Numbered from the stretch's first letter, positions 43,254-53,556 are shown. The stretch: 64,000 bases of DNA from Pusillimonas sp. UBA3987 (GCA_002384935.1 DGCD01000017.1:72701-136700); one strand, 5' to 3'. Program-made: numbers and translations. The notes: generated by a model not told the origin, from the letters alone.

Positions 43254-46200
43254 ATGCACAGTGAAATGACAACTGAAATATTTTCCGACGCTCAAGTCGT
43301 CCCCAATTTGCTGCCCTCCTTGCCTGAACTGCTCAAGGCCGTCAAACCCGGTGCGCGATATGCCATACCGCCACCGGCCGGCTCGGGCGACGCATGGTTA
43401 CTTGCCGAACTCAGTACACAGGCCAAGCGTCCTATTCTCGTTCTTTGCGCCGAACCATTAACCGCGCAACGCCTGGCCGACGAAATTCACTTATTCAACC
43501 CCGACTTGAAAGTCAGGCCGTTACCCGACTGGGAAACGCTGCCTTACGATGGGTTTTCGCCGCATCAGGACCTCATTTCAGAGCGGCTGCACACGCTGCA
43601 TGCCCTGATGCAGCAAAAGGTCGACATCCTGACCGTGCCCGTCAGCACGGCGCTATACCGTCTGCCCCCGCCCTCATTCCTGGCAGCATATACCTTTTCC
43701 TTTCGGCAGGGAGACTCGCTGAATGAAGAAGCGTTGCGGCAACAACTCATGTTGGCCAACTATACGCATGTGAGTCAGGTTACCGCACCCGGAGAATTCA
43801 GCATCCGCGGTGGGCTGATCGACCTTTTCCCCATGGGCTCGGCTGTACCGTATCGCATCGACTTGTTCGATGATGAGATTGAAACCATTCGCAGCTTTGA
43901 CGTTGACACGCAACGCAGTATTTATCCGGTCAAAGAAGTCCAGCTCTTGCCAGGGCGGGAATTCCCCATGGACGAAGAGGCTCGTAATCAATTCCGCGCC
44001 CGCTTTCGCGAGATTTTCGAAGGAGATCCTTCGCGGGCCCTGCCTTATCGCGATATCGGAAACGGCATTGCATTCGCCGGGGTGGAATATTACTTGCCGC
44101 TTTTTTTTGAACAAACGGCCACTTTGTTTGATTACCTAAGCGCCAATACCCTTGCCGTGACTGTAGGCCTGGTTGAAAACGCCATTACTCACTTCACCCA
44201 GGATACCCACAGCCGTTACCAATTCCTGAAAAGTGACCGGGAACGGCCCGTTCTGCCCCCGTCAGCCCTCTTTCTTGATGCGGAAACCTTTTTTCAGCAT
44301 CTCGGCGGTTTCGCCCGGGTCAGCGTGGGAGACGAAGGTCAACATGCTGAAATTCAGGCCAATCCGGATGTCGCGGTTGCGCGGCGTGCGGATGACCCGC
44401 TAGCCAAACTGCGCCACCTGGTAACCCACTCCAGTGGACACATCCTTCTTTGCGCCGACTCGGCCGGTCGTCGTGAAACCTTGCTGCAGATGCTCACTGA
44501 GTTTGATTTACGGCCCGATGCGGTCATCGACTCCCTGAACGACGCGTTGCGACATGCGCCCGGCTTCATTCTTACAGTCGCCCCCCTGGATCGCGGCTTT
44601 CAAATGCCGCACGTGCCACTCACGCTGTTGACTGAAAACAATCTGTACCCCGGCCATACACACGGGGTACGACGCCAGCGACGCGGCCAGGAGCGCGGCA
44701 GCAACGTTGAAGCCATGGTCCGCGATTTATCCGAATTGCGCGAAGGTGATCCGGTCGTGCATATAGACCATGGCATCGGACGCTACAAAGGCCTGATCAA
44801 CATGGACCTGGGTGAAGGAACGATGGAGTTCCTGCACCTCGAGTACGCATCCGGCAGTACCCTGTATGTGCCGGTTTCTCAACTGCATGTGATTTCGCGC
44901 TACAGTGGCACCGACCCCGAGCACGCTCCACTGCATCAGCTGGGTTCAGGCCAATGGGACAAAGCGCGGCGCAGGGCCGCAAAGAATGTACGTGATGCCG
45001 CCGCCGAGCTGCTGGCGCTTTACGCCATGCGTGCTGCGCGCCACGGTCATCAGTTCAAACTGCCCGTGACCGATTACGAAACCTTTGCCGAGGGTTTCGG
45101 TTTCGAAGAAACGATTGATCAGGCCAACGCAATTGAGGCCGTGCTTCAAGAAATGACCTCCGACAAACCCATGGACCGACTGGTATGTGGCGATGTCGGC
45201 TTTGGCAAAACCGAGGTCGCCCTGCGAGCCGCCTTTCTTGCCGTGGCCAATGGCAAGCAAGTCGCGTTGCTCTGCCCCACAACGCTGCTTGCCGAGCAAC
45301 ACGCGCATACTTTCTCTGATCGTTTCGCCGACTGGCCGGTCAATATTGTCGAGCTCTCCCGGTTTCGTTCCACCAAAGAAGTAAACGCAGCGATCGAAGG
45401 ACTCAAAAACGGCAAAGTGGACATCGTGATCGGCACACACAAAATCCTGTCCAAAGACGTCAAATACAAATCGCTGGGCCTGGTCATCATCGACGAAGAA
45501 CATCGTTTCGGAGTCCGCCAGAAAGAGGCGCTGAAGGCCCTTCGGGCCGAAGTCGATGTATTGACGTTAACCGCCACCCCGATTCCCCGCACCCTGGGGA
45601 TGTCGCTTGAAGGCATCCGTGACTTCTCGGTTATCGCTACCGCACCGCAAAAACGGCTGGCCATCAAGACGTTCGTACGCCGCGAAGATGGCAGCACCAT
45701 TCGGGAAGCCGTCTTGCGCGAACTCAAACGGGGCGGCCAGGTTTACTTCTTGCACAACGAAGTCGACACCATCCATAATCGCCGGGCGCGACTGGAAGAA
45801 CTGGTTCCGGAAGCCCGCGTCGCGGTGGCACACGGCCAGATGCCCGAGCGTGAGCTGGAAAATGTCATGAAGGGCTTTTATCAGCAACGCTTCAATGTGT
45901 TGCTGTGCACCACTATTATTGAAACGGGTATCGACGTTCCCAGTGCCAACACCATTATCATCCACCGCGCCGACCGTCTGGGGCTGGCCCAGTTGCATCA
46001 ATTGCGCGGCCGGGTTGGTCGTTCCCATCACCAGGCCTACGCCTACCTGTTAACGCCGGGCGAAGATGCCATTACAAGCAACGCCAAGAAAAGACTTGAA
46101 GCCATTCAGGCCATGGAAGAACTGGGCTCAGGCTTTTTCCTGGCCATGCACGACCTGGAAATCCGAGGAACAGGCGAGGTCCTGGGAGAGTCGCAATCGG

Positions 46201-46757
46201 GCAATATTCAGGAAGTCGGTTTCGCAATGTACTCTGATATGCTCAATACCGCAGTCAAGGCACTTAAAAATGGCGAAGAGCCCGATCTGGAATCTCCTTT
46301 CGATAACAAGTGCGAAGTTAACCTGCACGCGCCCACGTTATTGCCGGCCGACTACTGTCCGGATGTCCACGCGCGTCTTGGGCTTTACAAAAAAATGGCA
46401 CATGCAACCTGCGCCGAAGACCTTACGTCGATTCAAGAGGAGTTGATTGACCGTTACGGCAAACTGCCTGACGCGGCCCGCACTTTGCTTGCCTCTCATC
46501 AATTGCGCCTGATCGCCGAACCATTGGGCATTACAAAAATCGACGCGGGAGAAGCGCAGGCGCTTATTCAGTTCTCTGCCAAACCCAACGTCGATCCGGT
46601 GAAAATTATTGAACTGGTGCAAAGTCAGCGTCACGTTAAACTGGCGGGGCAGGATAAATTGAAAATTACAATGAAACCTGTCGAGAAAAACACCTCGGCA
46701 GAACCTATCGAGACCAGGATAACCGCCCTGCGCAGCATTCTGAAAGCGCTCGAATAG
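43254..46757 (+). CDS. mfd: Transcription-repair coupling factor Mfd
   Basis: Mfd removes stalled RNA polymerase at DNA lesions and recruits UvrA. The 1167-residue protein has UvrB-homology N-terminal modules (PLPDWETLPYDGFSPHQDLISERL), an RNA-polymerase-interacting domain (DPVVHIDHGIGRYKGL), a superfamily 2 translocase with GDVGFGKTEVALRA (Walker A) and VIIDEEHRFGVRQKE (Walker B), TLTATPIPRTLGMSLEG, the TRG region (HQLRGRVGRSHHQAYAYLL), and a C-terminal inhibitory domain. Starts at 43254 and 43266 are both possible; I keep the first. Divergent from ispD and 62 bases before serB. Confidence 0.96.
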   Translation: MHSEMTTEIFSDAQVVPNLLPSLPELLKAVKPGARYAIPPPAGSGDAWLLAELSTQAKRPILVLCAEPLTAQRLADEIHLFNPDLKVRPLPDWETLPYDGFSPHQDLISERLHTLHALMQQKVDILTVPVSTALYRLPPPSFLAAYTFSFRQGDSLNEEALRQQLMLANYTHVSQVTAPGEFSIRGGLIDLFPMGSAVPYRIDLFDDEIETIRSFDVDTQRSIYPVKEVQLLPGREFPMDEEARNQFRARFREIFEGDPSRALPYRDIGNGIAFAGVEYYLPLFFEQTATLFDYLSANTLAVTVGLVENAITHFTQDTHSRYQFLKSDRERPVLPPSALFLDAETFFQHLGGFARVSVGDEGQHAEIQANPDVAVARRADDPLAKLRHLVTHSSGHILLCADSAGRRETLLQMLTEFDLRPDAVIDSLNDALRHAPGFILTVAPLDRGFQMPHVPLTLLTENNLYPGHTHGVRRQRRGQERGSNVEAMVRDLSELREGDPVVHIDHGIGRYKGLINMDLGEGTMEFLHLEYASGSTLYVPVSQLHVISRYSGTDPEHAPLHQLGSGQWDKARRRAAKNVRDAAAELLALYAMRAARHGHQFKLPVTDYETFAEGFGFEETIDQANAIEAVLQEMTSDKPMDRLVCGDVGFGKTEVALRAAFLAVANGKQVALLCPTTLLAEQHAHTFSDRFADWPVNIVELSRFRSTKEVNAAIEGLKNGKVDIVIGTHKILSKDVKYKSLGLVIIDEEHRFGVRQKEALKALRAEVDVLTLTATPIPRTLGMSLEGIRDFSVIATAPQKRLAIKTFVRREDGSTIREAVLRELKRGGQVYFLHNEVDTIHNRRARLEELVPEARVAVAHGQMPERELENVMKGFYQQRFNVLLCTTIIETGIDVPSANTIIIHRADRLGLAQLHQLRGRVGRSHHQAYAYLLTPGEDAITSNAKKRLEAIQAMEELGSGFFLAMHDLEIRGTGEVLGESQSGNIQEVGFAMYSDMLNTAVKALKNGEEPDLESPFDNKCEVNLHAPTLLPADYCPDVHARLGLYKKMAHATCAEDLTSIQEELIDRYGKLPDAARTLLASHQLRLIAEPLGITKIDAGEAQALIQFSAKPNVDPVKIIELVQSQRHVKLAGQDKLKITMKPVEKNTSAEPIETRITALRSILKALE

Positions 46758-46819
46758 CCGCTCATCGGGCATGACTGCCCACAACAGACTCTTTTACTTT
46801 AAACACTATCGTCTATGCC

Positions 46820-47665
46820 ATGACCCATCTTGTAATTCAAGCACCCGGTTTAAACCCTTCTCATGTTGAAAAGATTGCAGCCGTGGCGCAGGCAGAAAGT
46901 ATCCAGCGCATAAGCAGCACGGCCAGTTGCCTGCAAAACATCAATATTGAAGAACAGACCCTGGTTACGCAAACATGCGAGGAACTCGGTGTCGATGGCG
47001 CGTTTCTCGAGGCGATCAAGCCCCTGTCGGACTGCCGTGTGCTGGCCATGGACATGGACTCGACACTCATCAACATTGAATGTATCGATGAGATTGCCGA
47101 TATGGTTGGCCGCAAGCCTGAAGTTGCAGCCATTACCGAAGCCGCCATGCGGGGGGAAATAAAAGACTTTGCCGAGAGCCTGCAGCGCCGCGTGGCTTTG
47201 CTCCAGGGGGTTTCCATAGCAGATCTGGATCGGGTCTTCGAGGAACGGCTGCGTTTGAACGCAGGTGCCGAAAAACTGATTCAGGCGGCGCAAGCTGCAG
47301 GGCTGAAAACCATGCTGGTATCGGGCGGCTTTACGCTTTATACCGATCGTCTTAAAGAAAAACTGGGGCTTGATTTCGCTTTTGCCAACACGCTTGAAAT
47401 AGAACGGGGAAAGCTCACCGGGAAGGTTCTGGGCGATATTGTAGATGCACAAGGAAAAGCCAGGCATTTAACCTGGCTCGCCCAAACGACACAAGCTGAA
47501 CCTGGCCAGATCATTGCACTTGGAGACGGCGCAAATGATTTGAAAATGCTCGCCCTATCGTATTATTCGGTGGCTTATCGGGCCAAACCCATTGTGCGGC
47601 AACAGACGCGGTTCAGTTTGAATGTAAGCGGCCTTGACGGCGTGCTTAACTGGTTCACGCAATAA
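46820..47665 (+). CDS. serB: Phosphoserine phosphatase SerB
   Basis: SerB removes phosphate from phosphoserine, the last step of serine synthesis. The 281-residue protein has an N-terminal ACT-like region and a HAD core: motif I LAMDMDSTLINIECIDE with nucleophile Asp78 and Asp80, motif II LVSGGFTLY, and motif III/IV GDGANDLKMLALS. Length and order are normal. Its stop codon directly abuts the stop of the convergent DUF2818 gene with no spacer and no terminator. Confidence 0.95.
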   Translation: MTHLVIQAPGLNPSHVEKIAAVAQAESIQRISSTASCLQNINIEEQTLVTQTCEELGVDGAFLEAIKPLSDCRVLAMDMDSTLINIECIDEIADMVGRKPEVAAITEAAMRGEIKDFAESLQRRVALLQGVSIADLDRVFEERLRLNAGAEKLIQAAQAAGLKTMLVSGGFTLYTDRLKEKLGLDFAFANTLEIERGKLTGKVLGDIVDAQGKARHLTWLAQTTQAEPGQIIALGDGANDLKMLALSYYSVAYRAKPIVRQQTRFSLNVSGLDGVLNWFTQ

Positions 47666-48181
47666 TTACCGGCGACGCAACAAGTAGCGATAAACGTAAC
47701 CGGGGTAGGCCATTACCAGGAAAAGACTCAACGTAATTACGTAGAACTCCCAGGTTTGCTGAAAAACATTGCCCATACTGGCCTCGAAAGCAAAGGCCAG
47801 TAGGCCGATCAGGCAGTAAAAAACGAAGACTTCGCACATGCGCAACAAAAACGGCTTGAAGCCTGTTTTGTGCGCACGCACGCCTGGGTAGGCCAGAACC
47901 GCGCCAAACAGCAAGCCCATGACGACAACACGCAAAACCAGGCCAAAAGGCCCAGCAATGCTTTGGCCAATCCAGCGCCATGTAATCCACCCGAGGACCA
48001 CCAGCACGGCAAAAAACAGCAGCGACTCCAGCCAGCGCAGCGGCCCGCCTGGAAAACGCCCGCCCGGCGCCGACCACGGCACCACCAGGTATGACCGCTC
48101 GACCAGAAAGGGCAAGTTTGCCGTCACTAACGACAAACCCACTAAAAGCACAATGGCAAGCGTGATATCCATACCCGGCAT
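47666..48181 (-). CDS. DUF2818 family membrane protein at the end of the nuo operon
   Basis: The function is unknown. The 171-residue protein has about five hydrophobic helices. The start MDITLAIVLLVGLSLVTANLPFL and the end TWEFYVITLSLFLVMAYPGYVYRYLLRRR match my knowledge of DUF2818, a family often found just after nuoN in betaproteobacteria. As I recall the family is near 100 residues, so this copy has an extra middle segment (about residues 50-110). An alternative ATG three codons downstream is possible. It follows nuoN by 46 bases and is plausibly co-transcribed with complex I genes. Confidence 0.75.
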   Translation of the reverse strand: MPGMDITLAIVLLVGLSLVTANLPFLVERSYLVVPWSAPGGRFPGGPLRWLESLLFFAVLVVLGWITWRWIGQSIAGPFGLVLRVVVMGLLFGAVLAYPGVRAHKTGFKPFLLRMCEVFVFYCLIGLLAFAFEASMGNVFQQTWEFYVITLSLFLVMAYPGYVYRYLLRRR

Positions 48182-48227
48182 GTTCCGTTAAATTACGCTA
48201 CGTTAAAGCTCAAGCAAAACAAAATGC

Positions 48228-49712
48228 TTAAAACCCGAGTGAGCTGTCGATAACCGCAACGCACAATGCCATCAAACCACCCGGCAAAATACCCAGAACC
48301 AGAATCGCCAGCCCGTTCACCGACATTAACGTGCTGGATACCGTTCCGGCTGGCACAGCAGGTGCGCCTTCTTCCGGCTCGTCGAAGTACGCCACTTTTA
48401 CAACGCGCAGATAATAAAACGCGCCAATAAGCGAGAACAGCACGGCAATGACGGCAACCGCCACGTGTCCGGCCCCGATCAACGCCTGAAGCACCGTCAG
48501 CTTGGCATAGAACCCGGCCAGCGGTGGAATACCGGCCAGCGAAAACATGGTCAGTAAAAGAATGCCGGCCAGCAGTGGGCTGCGCTGATTCAGCCCCTTC
48601 AAATCGGAAATTTCCTCGCACTCGAAGCCCTGGCGGCTCAGCAGCAAAATAATACCGAACGAGGCAAGCGTGGTAAGCACGTAAACCAACATATAAAACA
48701 GCGCAGCACCGTAGGCCTCTGTAGACACAAGCGGCTGGTCTTGCGTCACGCCGGACAGCAGACCCAGGAACACAAACCCCATATGCGAGATCGTGGAATA
48801 GGCCAGCATGCGCTTGAAGTTGGTTTGCACGATCGCAGTCAAGTTCCCGATGGCAAGCGAAAGCACCGCCAGAATCATAAGCATCGGCTGCCAATCGCTT
48901 GAAAGGCCATGCAAACTGTCAACCAGCAAACGCATTACGATAGCAAACGCCGCAATCTTCGGCGCGGCGCCTACGATAAGCGTCACCGACGTGGGTGCAC
49001 CCTGGTACACATCGGGCACCCACATATGAAACGGCACCGCACCCAGCTTGAACGCCAAACCCGCCACGACAAAAACAAGCCCGAAAACCAAAGGTAACGT
49101 TTCGGCCTGATCGCTTTCGATTACCTGTGCAATACCGGCCAGATCAAGCGTAGCGGTGGCGCCGTAAAGCATCGACAAACCATACAGCAATATGCCTGAG
49201 GCCAGAGAGCCCAGTACGAAATACTTCATGGCCGACTCTGTCGACTGGACATGATCACGACGCAATGCAATCAGCGCGTACAGGGCAAACGACATCAGCT
49301 CGATGCCCAGATACACGGTCAGCAAATTACCGGCCGAGATCATGACCATCTGGCCCAAAAGCGCAAACAATGTAAGTGTGTAGAACTCGCCGCCACGCGC
49401 CATCATGTCGCGTTTCTCGGCATACTCGCGCCCGTAGATCAACGTGATTGCAACAGCGATATAAGATGCAATTTTCAGAAAATGCGATAACTCATCAACC
49501 ACATACAGGCCGCTGAAGGTGGCCCCCTCGATACCCTGCATCCACTGATAGGCACTGACAGCGGTCAGTATGCCCAGCGTGGCCAAGGTTAACCCATACG
49601 TGCGCAAACGGGTCTGGCTGTCGCTGAACGCATCGATCAGGAGTACGGCCATGGCCAAAATCAAGAGCAGGATCTCGGGTAATGCCATAGAGAACAAAAA
49701 TTGATATTGCAT
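48228..49712 (-). CDS. nuoN: NADH-quinone oxidoreductase subunit N
   Basis: NuoN is one of three antiporter-like membrane subunits that pump protons in complex I. The 494-residue protein has about 14 hydrophobic helices and the typical motifs LTVYLGIELMSFALYALIAL and LGAVPFHMWVPDVYQGAPT. It is the last classic nuo gene, 12 bases after nuoM on the same strand, and is followed by the DUF2818 gene. Confidence 0.96.
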   Translation of the reverse strand: MQYQFLFSMALPEILLLILAMAVLLIDAFSDSQTRLRTYGLTLATLGILTAVSAYQWMQGIEGATFSGLYVVDELSHFLKIASYIAVAITLIYGREYAEKRDMMARGGEFYTLTLFALLGQMVMISAGNLLTVYLGIELMSFALYALIALRRDHVQSTESAMKYFVLGSLASGILLYGLSMLYGATATLDLAGIAQVIESDQAETLPLVFGLVFVVAGLAFKLGAVPFHMWVPDVYQGAPTSVTLIVGAAPKIAAFAIVMRLLVDSLHGLSSDWQPMLMILAVLSLAIGNLTAIVQTNFKRMLAYSTISHMGFVFLGLLSGVTQDQPLVSTEAYGAALFYMLVYVLTTLASFGIILLLSRQGFECEEISDLKGLNQRSPLLAGILLLTMFSLAGIPPLAGFYAKLTVLQALIGAGHVAVAVIAVLFSLIGAFYYLRVVKVAYFDEPEEGAPAVPAGTVSSTLMSVNGLAILVLGILPGGLMALCVAVIDSSLGF

Positions 49713-49724
49713 AATGATTCAGGC

Positions 49725-51224
49725 CTACAGTTTCGAAACAGAGACATGTTGCAGCAGCGCCTCAACCGAGACATGCATGACGTCGGTAAATGGCTTCGGA
49801 TAGATACCCATATACAGCACAGCAACCGCCATCACGCCCAGAATAAGGAATTCACGTGCGTTGATGTCCGACATGCCACGCACCTCGTCGTTGGTTATGT
49901 CGCCAAATGCCACTCGCTTAACCATCCACAAGGAGTAGGCGGCGCCCAGAATCAATGCGGTGGCCGCCAACAGCCCAATCCAGAAGTTATATTCAACAGC
50001 ACCCATAATGACAGTGAATTCGCCCACAAAACCACTGGTTGCCGGCAACCCGGCATTGGCCATGGAAAACAGCACAAACAGGGTGACAAAGCGCGGCATG
50101 ACATTCACCACCCCGCCATATGCGTCGATGCGGCGAGTGTGCATGCGATCATAAAGCACGCCGATACACAGGAACATCGCACCGGAAACAAAACCGTGCG
50201 AAACCATCTGAACGATAGCCCCTTCCACGCCGGCAGTGTTGAAAATGAAAAACCCCAGGGTCACAAAGCCCATATGCGCCACCGAAGAGTACGCCACCAG
50301 TTTTTTCATGTCGTCTTGCACAATGGCGACCAGGCCAATGTATATCACTGCAATCAACGACAGTGAAATCATGAGCCAGGCGAGATCTTGCGATGCATCG
50401 GGCGCGATCGGCAGCGAAAAACGCAAGAAACCATAAGCGCCCAGCTTCAACATGATGGCAGCCAGCACTACCGACCCCCCCGTCGGTGCTTCAACGTGCG
50501 CATCGGGTAACCAGGTATGTACCGGCCACATCGGCACTTTCACAGCGAAGGCAGCCAGCATTGCCAGGAAGATCAGCACTTGAGGGGTGTAGGCCAGCGG
50601 CAGTTGATGCCAGGTTTGAATATCGAAAGAGCCGCCGGAGGCGTGCCACAAATAGATGAACGCAACCAACGTGAGTAACGAACCCAACAAGGTGTACAGA
50701 AAAAACTTGAATGCCGCATATACCCGATTCGGACCGCCCCATGCCCCGATAATGATGTACATGGGTATCAGGGTGGCTTCGAAGAAAACATAAAACAGCA
50801 GACCGTCGAGCGCGGCAAACACACCCACCATCAAACCCGACAAAATCAGGAATGCAGCCATATACTGCGCCACTTTGCGCGTAATGACTTCCCAACCTGC
50901 CACCACCACAATAATGGTAATAAACGCGGTCAACAGCACAAACCACAGGGAGATTCCATCGATGCCGAGGTGGTAATTAACGGCAAACGTTTCAATCCAG
51001 GGAGATTTTTCCACGAACTGCATGTCGGCTGTGTTGTTGTTGAAACCGACATACAAGGGCAAAGTGACCAGAAAGCCCAGAACCGCACCCGCCAATGACA
51101 GCCAGCGCGTCAGGCCAGGCCGGTCGTCGCGGCCCAGTAGCAGCACCAGAAGGCCTGCCACTATGGGCACAAAAATCGACAAGGTAAGCCAAGGAAGAGA
51201 GGAAGACGCCATATCGCTAGCCAT
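49725..51224 (-). CDS. nuoM: NADH-quinone oxidoreductase subunit M
   Basis: NuoM is an antiporter-like proton-pumping subunit. The 499-residue protein contains FEATLIPMYIIIGAWGG, the channel motif LPDAHVEAPTGGSV with lysine-bearing AAIMLKLGAYGF, and VAYSSVAHMGFVTLG. Its start overlaps the nuoL stop by one base; a second ATG four codons in is an alternative start. Confidence 0.96.
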   Translation of the reverse strand: MASDMASSSLPWLTLSIFVPIVAGLLVLLLGRDDRPGLTRWLSLAGAVLGFLVTLPLYVGFNNNTADMQFVEKSPWIETFAVNYHLGIDGISLWFVLLTAFITIIVVVAGWEVITRKVAQYMAAFLILSGLMVGVFAALDGLLFYVFFEATLIPMYIIIGAWGGPNRVYAAFKFFLYTLLGSLLTLVAFIYLWHASGGSFDIQTWHQLPLAYTPQVLIFLAMLAAFAVKVPMWPVHTWLPDAHVEAPTGGSVVLAAIMLKLGAYGFLRFSLPIAPDASQDLAWLMISLSLIAVIYIGLVAIVQDDMKKLVAYSSVAHMGFVTLGFFIFNTAGVEGAIVQMVSHGFVSGAMFLCIGVLYDRMHTRRIDAYGGVVNVMPRFVTLFVLFSMANAGLPATSGFVGEFTVIMGAVEYNFWIGLLAATALILGAAYSLWMVKRVAFGDITNDEVRGMSDINAREFLILGVMAVAVLYMGIYPKPFTDVMHVSVEALLQHVSVSKL

Positions 51225-53233
51225 CAGTGAACCATCAGCACAAAATAGGTTAGAAACGCCAGAATGCCGATAATCATGGCAAACGCGTAGTGATAAATGT
51301 AGCCGGACTGGATATGCCGGCTAACGGCCGCCACCATGCCAACCACATGGGCACTGCCATTAACCAGCACACCGTCGATGAAGCCGCGGTCACCCTTCTG
51401 CCACAAGCCCCGACCCAGGCACCGCGCGCCGCGCATAATAACCTGCTCGTTGAACCAGTCGGCATAGTATTTGTTTTCCAGCACTGTGTTCAGCCCGGAA
51501 AGCTTCGACTTGATGGCTGCCGGCACGGCAGGATTCACCATGTAGCAATACCAGCAAATAACGAAGCCTGCGACCACCAACCAGAATGGCAGCGTGATAA
51601 AACCGTGCAAGCCATAAGCCAGCCAGCCGTGCCAGCCTTCAGCCAGATCCGCCATGGCCGGGTGCGACGGCAGGTTTGCAATAACACCGCTAAAGTAGCC
51701 GTTGAACAACAAGGGGTCGACAAACCAGATACCCGCAATCACCGACGGAATCGCCAGCAATACCAGCGGCACTGTCACCACCCAGGGTGACTCATGGGGC
51801 GCACCGCCATGATGAGCATGATCATCGTGACCGTGGCTGCCATGCTCTGGCGAGCCATGCGCAGGGAAGCGCTCTTTGCCATGGAAGACAAGAAAATATA
51901 CACGGAAGGAATAAAGCGAAGTCACCAATACGCCAATCAGGGTTGCGTAATAGGCAAAACCCGCGCCCCATACATTTGCCGCGCCGGCCGCTTCGATAAT
52001 GTGTTCCTTCGAGTAGTAACCTGAAAAGAACGGGGTACCCACCAGGGCTAGCGTCCCCATCAGGAAAGTTATCCAGGTAATCGGCATGTATTTACGCAGG
52101 CCACCCATGTTGCGAATGTCCTGATCGTGATGCATGCCGATAATGACGGAGCCCGCACCCAGGAACAGCAACGCTTTGAAAAAAGCGTGCGTCATTAAGT
52201 GGAAAATGGCCACCGAGTACGCCGATGCACCCAGGGCAACTGTCATGTAGCCCAGTTGGGAAAGCGTGGAATAAGCGACAACGCGCTTGATGTCATTCTG
52301 GATAATCCCCAGGATACCCAGGAACAGGGCACCGATGGCACCAATGACGATGATGAATGACAAAGCCGTATCGGAAAGTTCGAATACCGGTGAAAAGCGG
52401 GCCACCATAAAAATACCGGCGGTAACCATTGTGGCTGCGTGGATCAGCGCCGAAATAGGTGTAGGGCCTTCCATCGAATCGGGCAGCCAGGAGTGCAACG
52501 GCACCTGGGCGGATTTACCCATGGCACCGATAAACAGGCAAATACACGCCACCGTAACAAGCGACCAATCGGTGCCGGGGAACGACGTTTCCGCCAGCGA
52601 ACCTGCCTGTGAGAAAACCTGGTCGTAATTCATGCTGCCGGTATAGGCAAACAGCAAGCCAATACCCAAAATAAAACCAAAATCGCCGACACGGTTAATG
52701 AGAAACGCTTTCATATTCGCGAAAATGGCTGTTGGCCGGGTATACCAGAAACCAATCAGCAAATACGACACCAAGCCCACCGCTTCCCAACCGAAGAACA
52801 GCTGCAGCATATTGTTGGCCATAACCAGCATGAGCATGGAAAAGGTGAACAATGAAATGTAGGCGAAAAAGCGCTGGTAACCCGGGTCATCTGCCATATA
52901 ACCAATGGTGTAAATGTGCACCATGAGTGAAACTGACGTGACGACCACCATCATCAGGGCGGTCAGGCTATCGATTAAAAAGCCGATTTCGATAGCGGTG
53001 CCGCCAATGGCATTCCATGTGTATACGGCGCCATTAAAGGTTTCCCCATTCAGTACCTGGAACAGCACTACAACCGAGCCAATGAACGAAATAAGCACAC
53101 CCAGAATGGTGATGCTATGGGCAGCCGAGCGACCCACCTGACGCCCCAGAAACCCTGTACCGAAAAGACCCGCCAATATCGCCCCCACCAATGGAGCCAA
53201 GGCAACAACAAGATATAAAGTGGTTGAACTCAT
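51224..53233 (-). CDS. nuoL: NADH-quinone oxidoreductase subunit L
   Basis: NuoL is the distal proton-pumping subunit with a long lateral helix near its C-terminus. The 669-residue protein contains SYLLIGFWYTRP, SWLPDSMEGPTPISALIHA and VAYSTLSQLGYM. Residues about 450-480 form a loop rich in histidine (HGSPEHGSHGHDDHAHHGG), likely exposed and able to bind metal ions. It is 14 bases after nuoK and overlaps nuoM by one base. Confidence 0.96.
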   Translation of the reverse strand: MSSTTLYLVVALAPLVGAILAGLFGTGFLGRQVGRSAAHSITILGVLISFIGSVVVLFQVLNGETFNGAVYTWNAIGGTAIEIGFLIDSLTALMMVVVTSVSLMVHIYTIGYMADDPGYQRFFAYISLFTFSMLMLVMANNMLQLFFGWEAVGLVSYLLIGFWYTRPTAIFANMKAFLINRVGDFGFILGIGLLFAYTGSMNYDQVFSQAGSLAETSFPGTDWSLVTVACICLFIGAMGKSAQVPLHSWLPDSMEGPTPISALIHAATMVTAGIFMVARFSPVFELSDTALSFIIVIGAIGALFLGILGIIQNDIKRVVAYSTLSQLGYMTVALGASAYSVAIFHLMTHAFFKALLFLGAGSVIIGMHHDQDIRNMGGLRKYMPITWITFLMGTLALVGTPFFSGYYSKEHIIEAAGAANVWGAGFAYYATLIGVLVTSLYSFRVYFLVFHGKERFPAHGSPEHGSHGHDDHAHHGGAPHESPWVVTVPLVLLAIPSVIAGIWFVDPLLFNGYFSGVIANLPSHPAMADLAEGWHGWLAYGLHGFITLPFWLVVAGFVICWYCYMVNPAVPAAIKSKLSGLNTVLENKYYADWFNEQVIMRGARCLGRGLWQKGDRGFIDGVLVNGSAHVVGMVAAVSRHIQSGYIYHYAFAMIIGILAFLTYFVLMVH

Positions 53234-53247
53234 AGTTATTTATTCCA

Positions 53248-53556
53248 TCAACCGTTCAGGTGATCCAGTTCTTCAACATTGATGGTGTTCAGGTTACGGA
53301 ACAACAACACCAAAATAGCCAGGCCGATCGCCGCTTCTGCGGCGGCGACGGTAAGAATGAAGAACACGAAGACCTGACCCGAGGCTTCGCCCAGCCAGGT
53401 GGAAAACGCCACAAAATTAATATTGGCCGACAATAGAATCAGCTCGATGGACATGAGCAGAATCAACAAATTACGTCGATTCACAAAAAAACCAAAAATA
53501 CCGATGCAGAAAAGAATGGCTGCCAGAACCAGATAGTGGGCCAAGGTAATGGTCAT
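53248..53556 (-). CDS. nuoK: NADH-quinone oxidoreductase subunit K
   Basis: NuoK is a small three-helix membrane subunit (102 residues) in the quinone-to-pump coupling path. The conserved glutamates lie in ILLMSIELILLSANINFVAF and TVAAAEAAIGLAILVLLFR. Its start shares one base with the nuoJ stop. Confidence 0.97.
   Translation of the reverse strand: MTITLAHYLVLAAILFCIGIFGFFVNRRNLLILLMSIELILLSANINFVAFSTWLGEASGQVFVFFILTVAAAEAAIGLAILVLLFRNLNTINVEELDHLNG

Noticed and set aside
46767..46780. GGGCA-TGAC-TGCCC hairpin between mfd and serB
   Set aside because: Only five base pairs and no following T-run; too weak for a terminator call.
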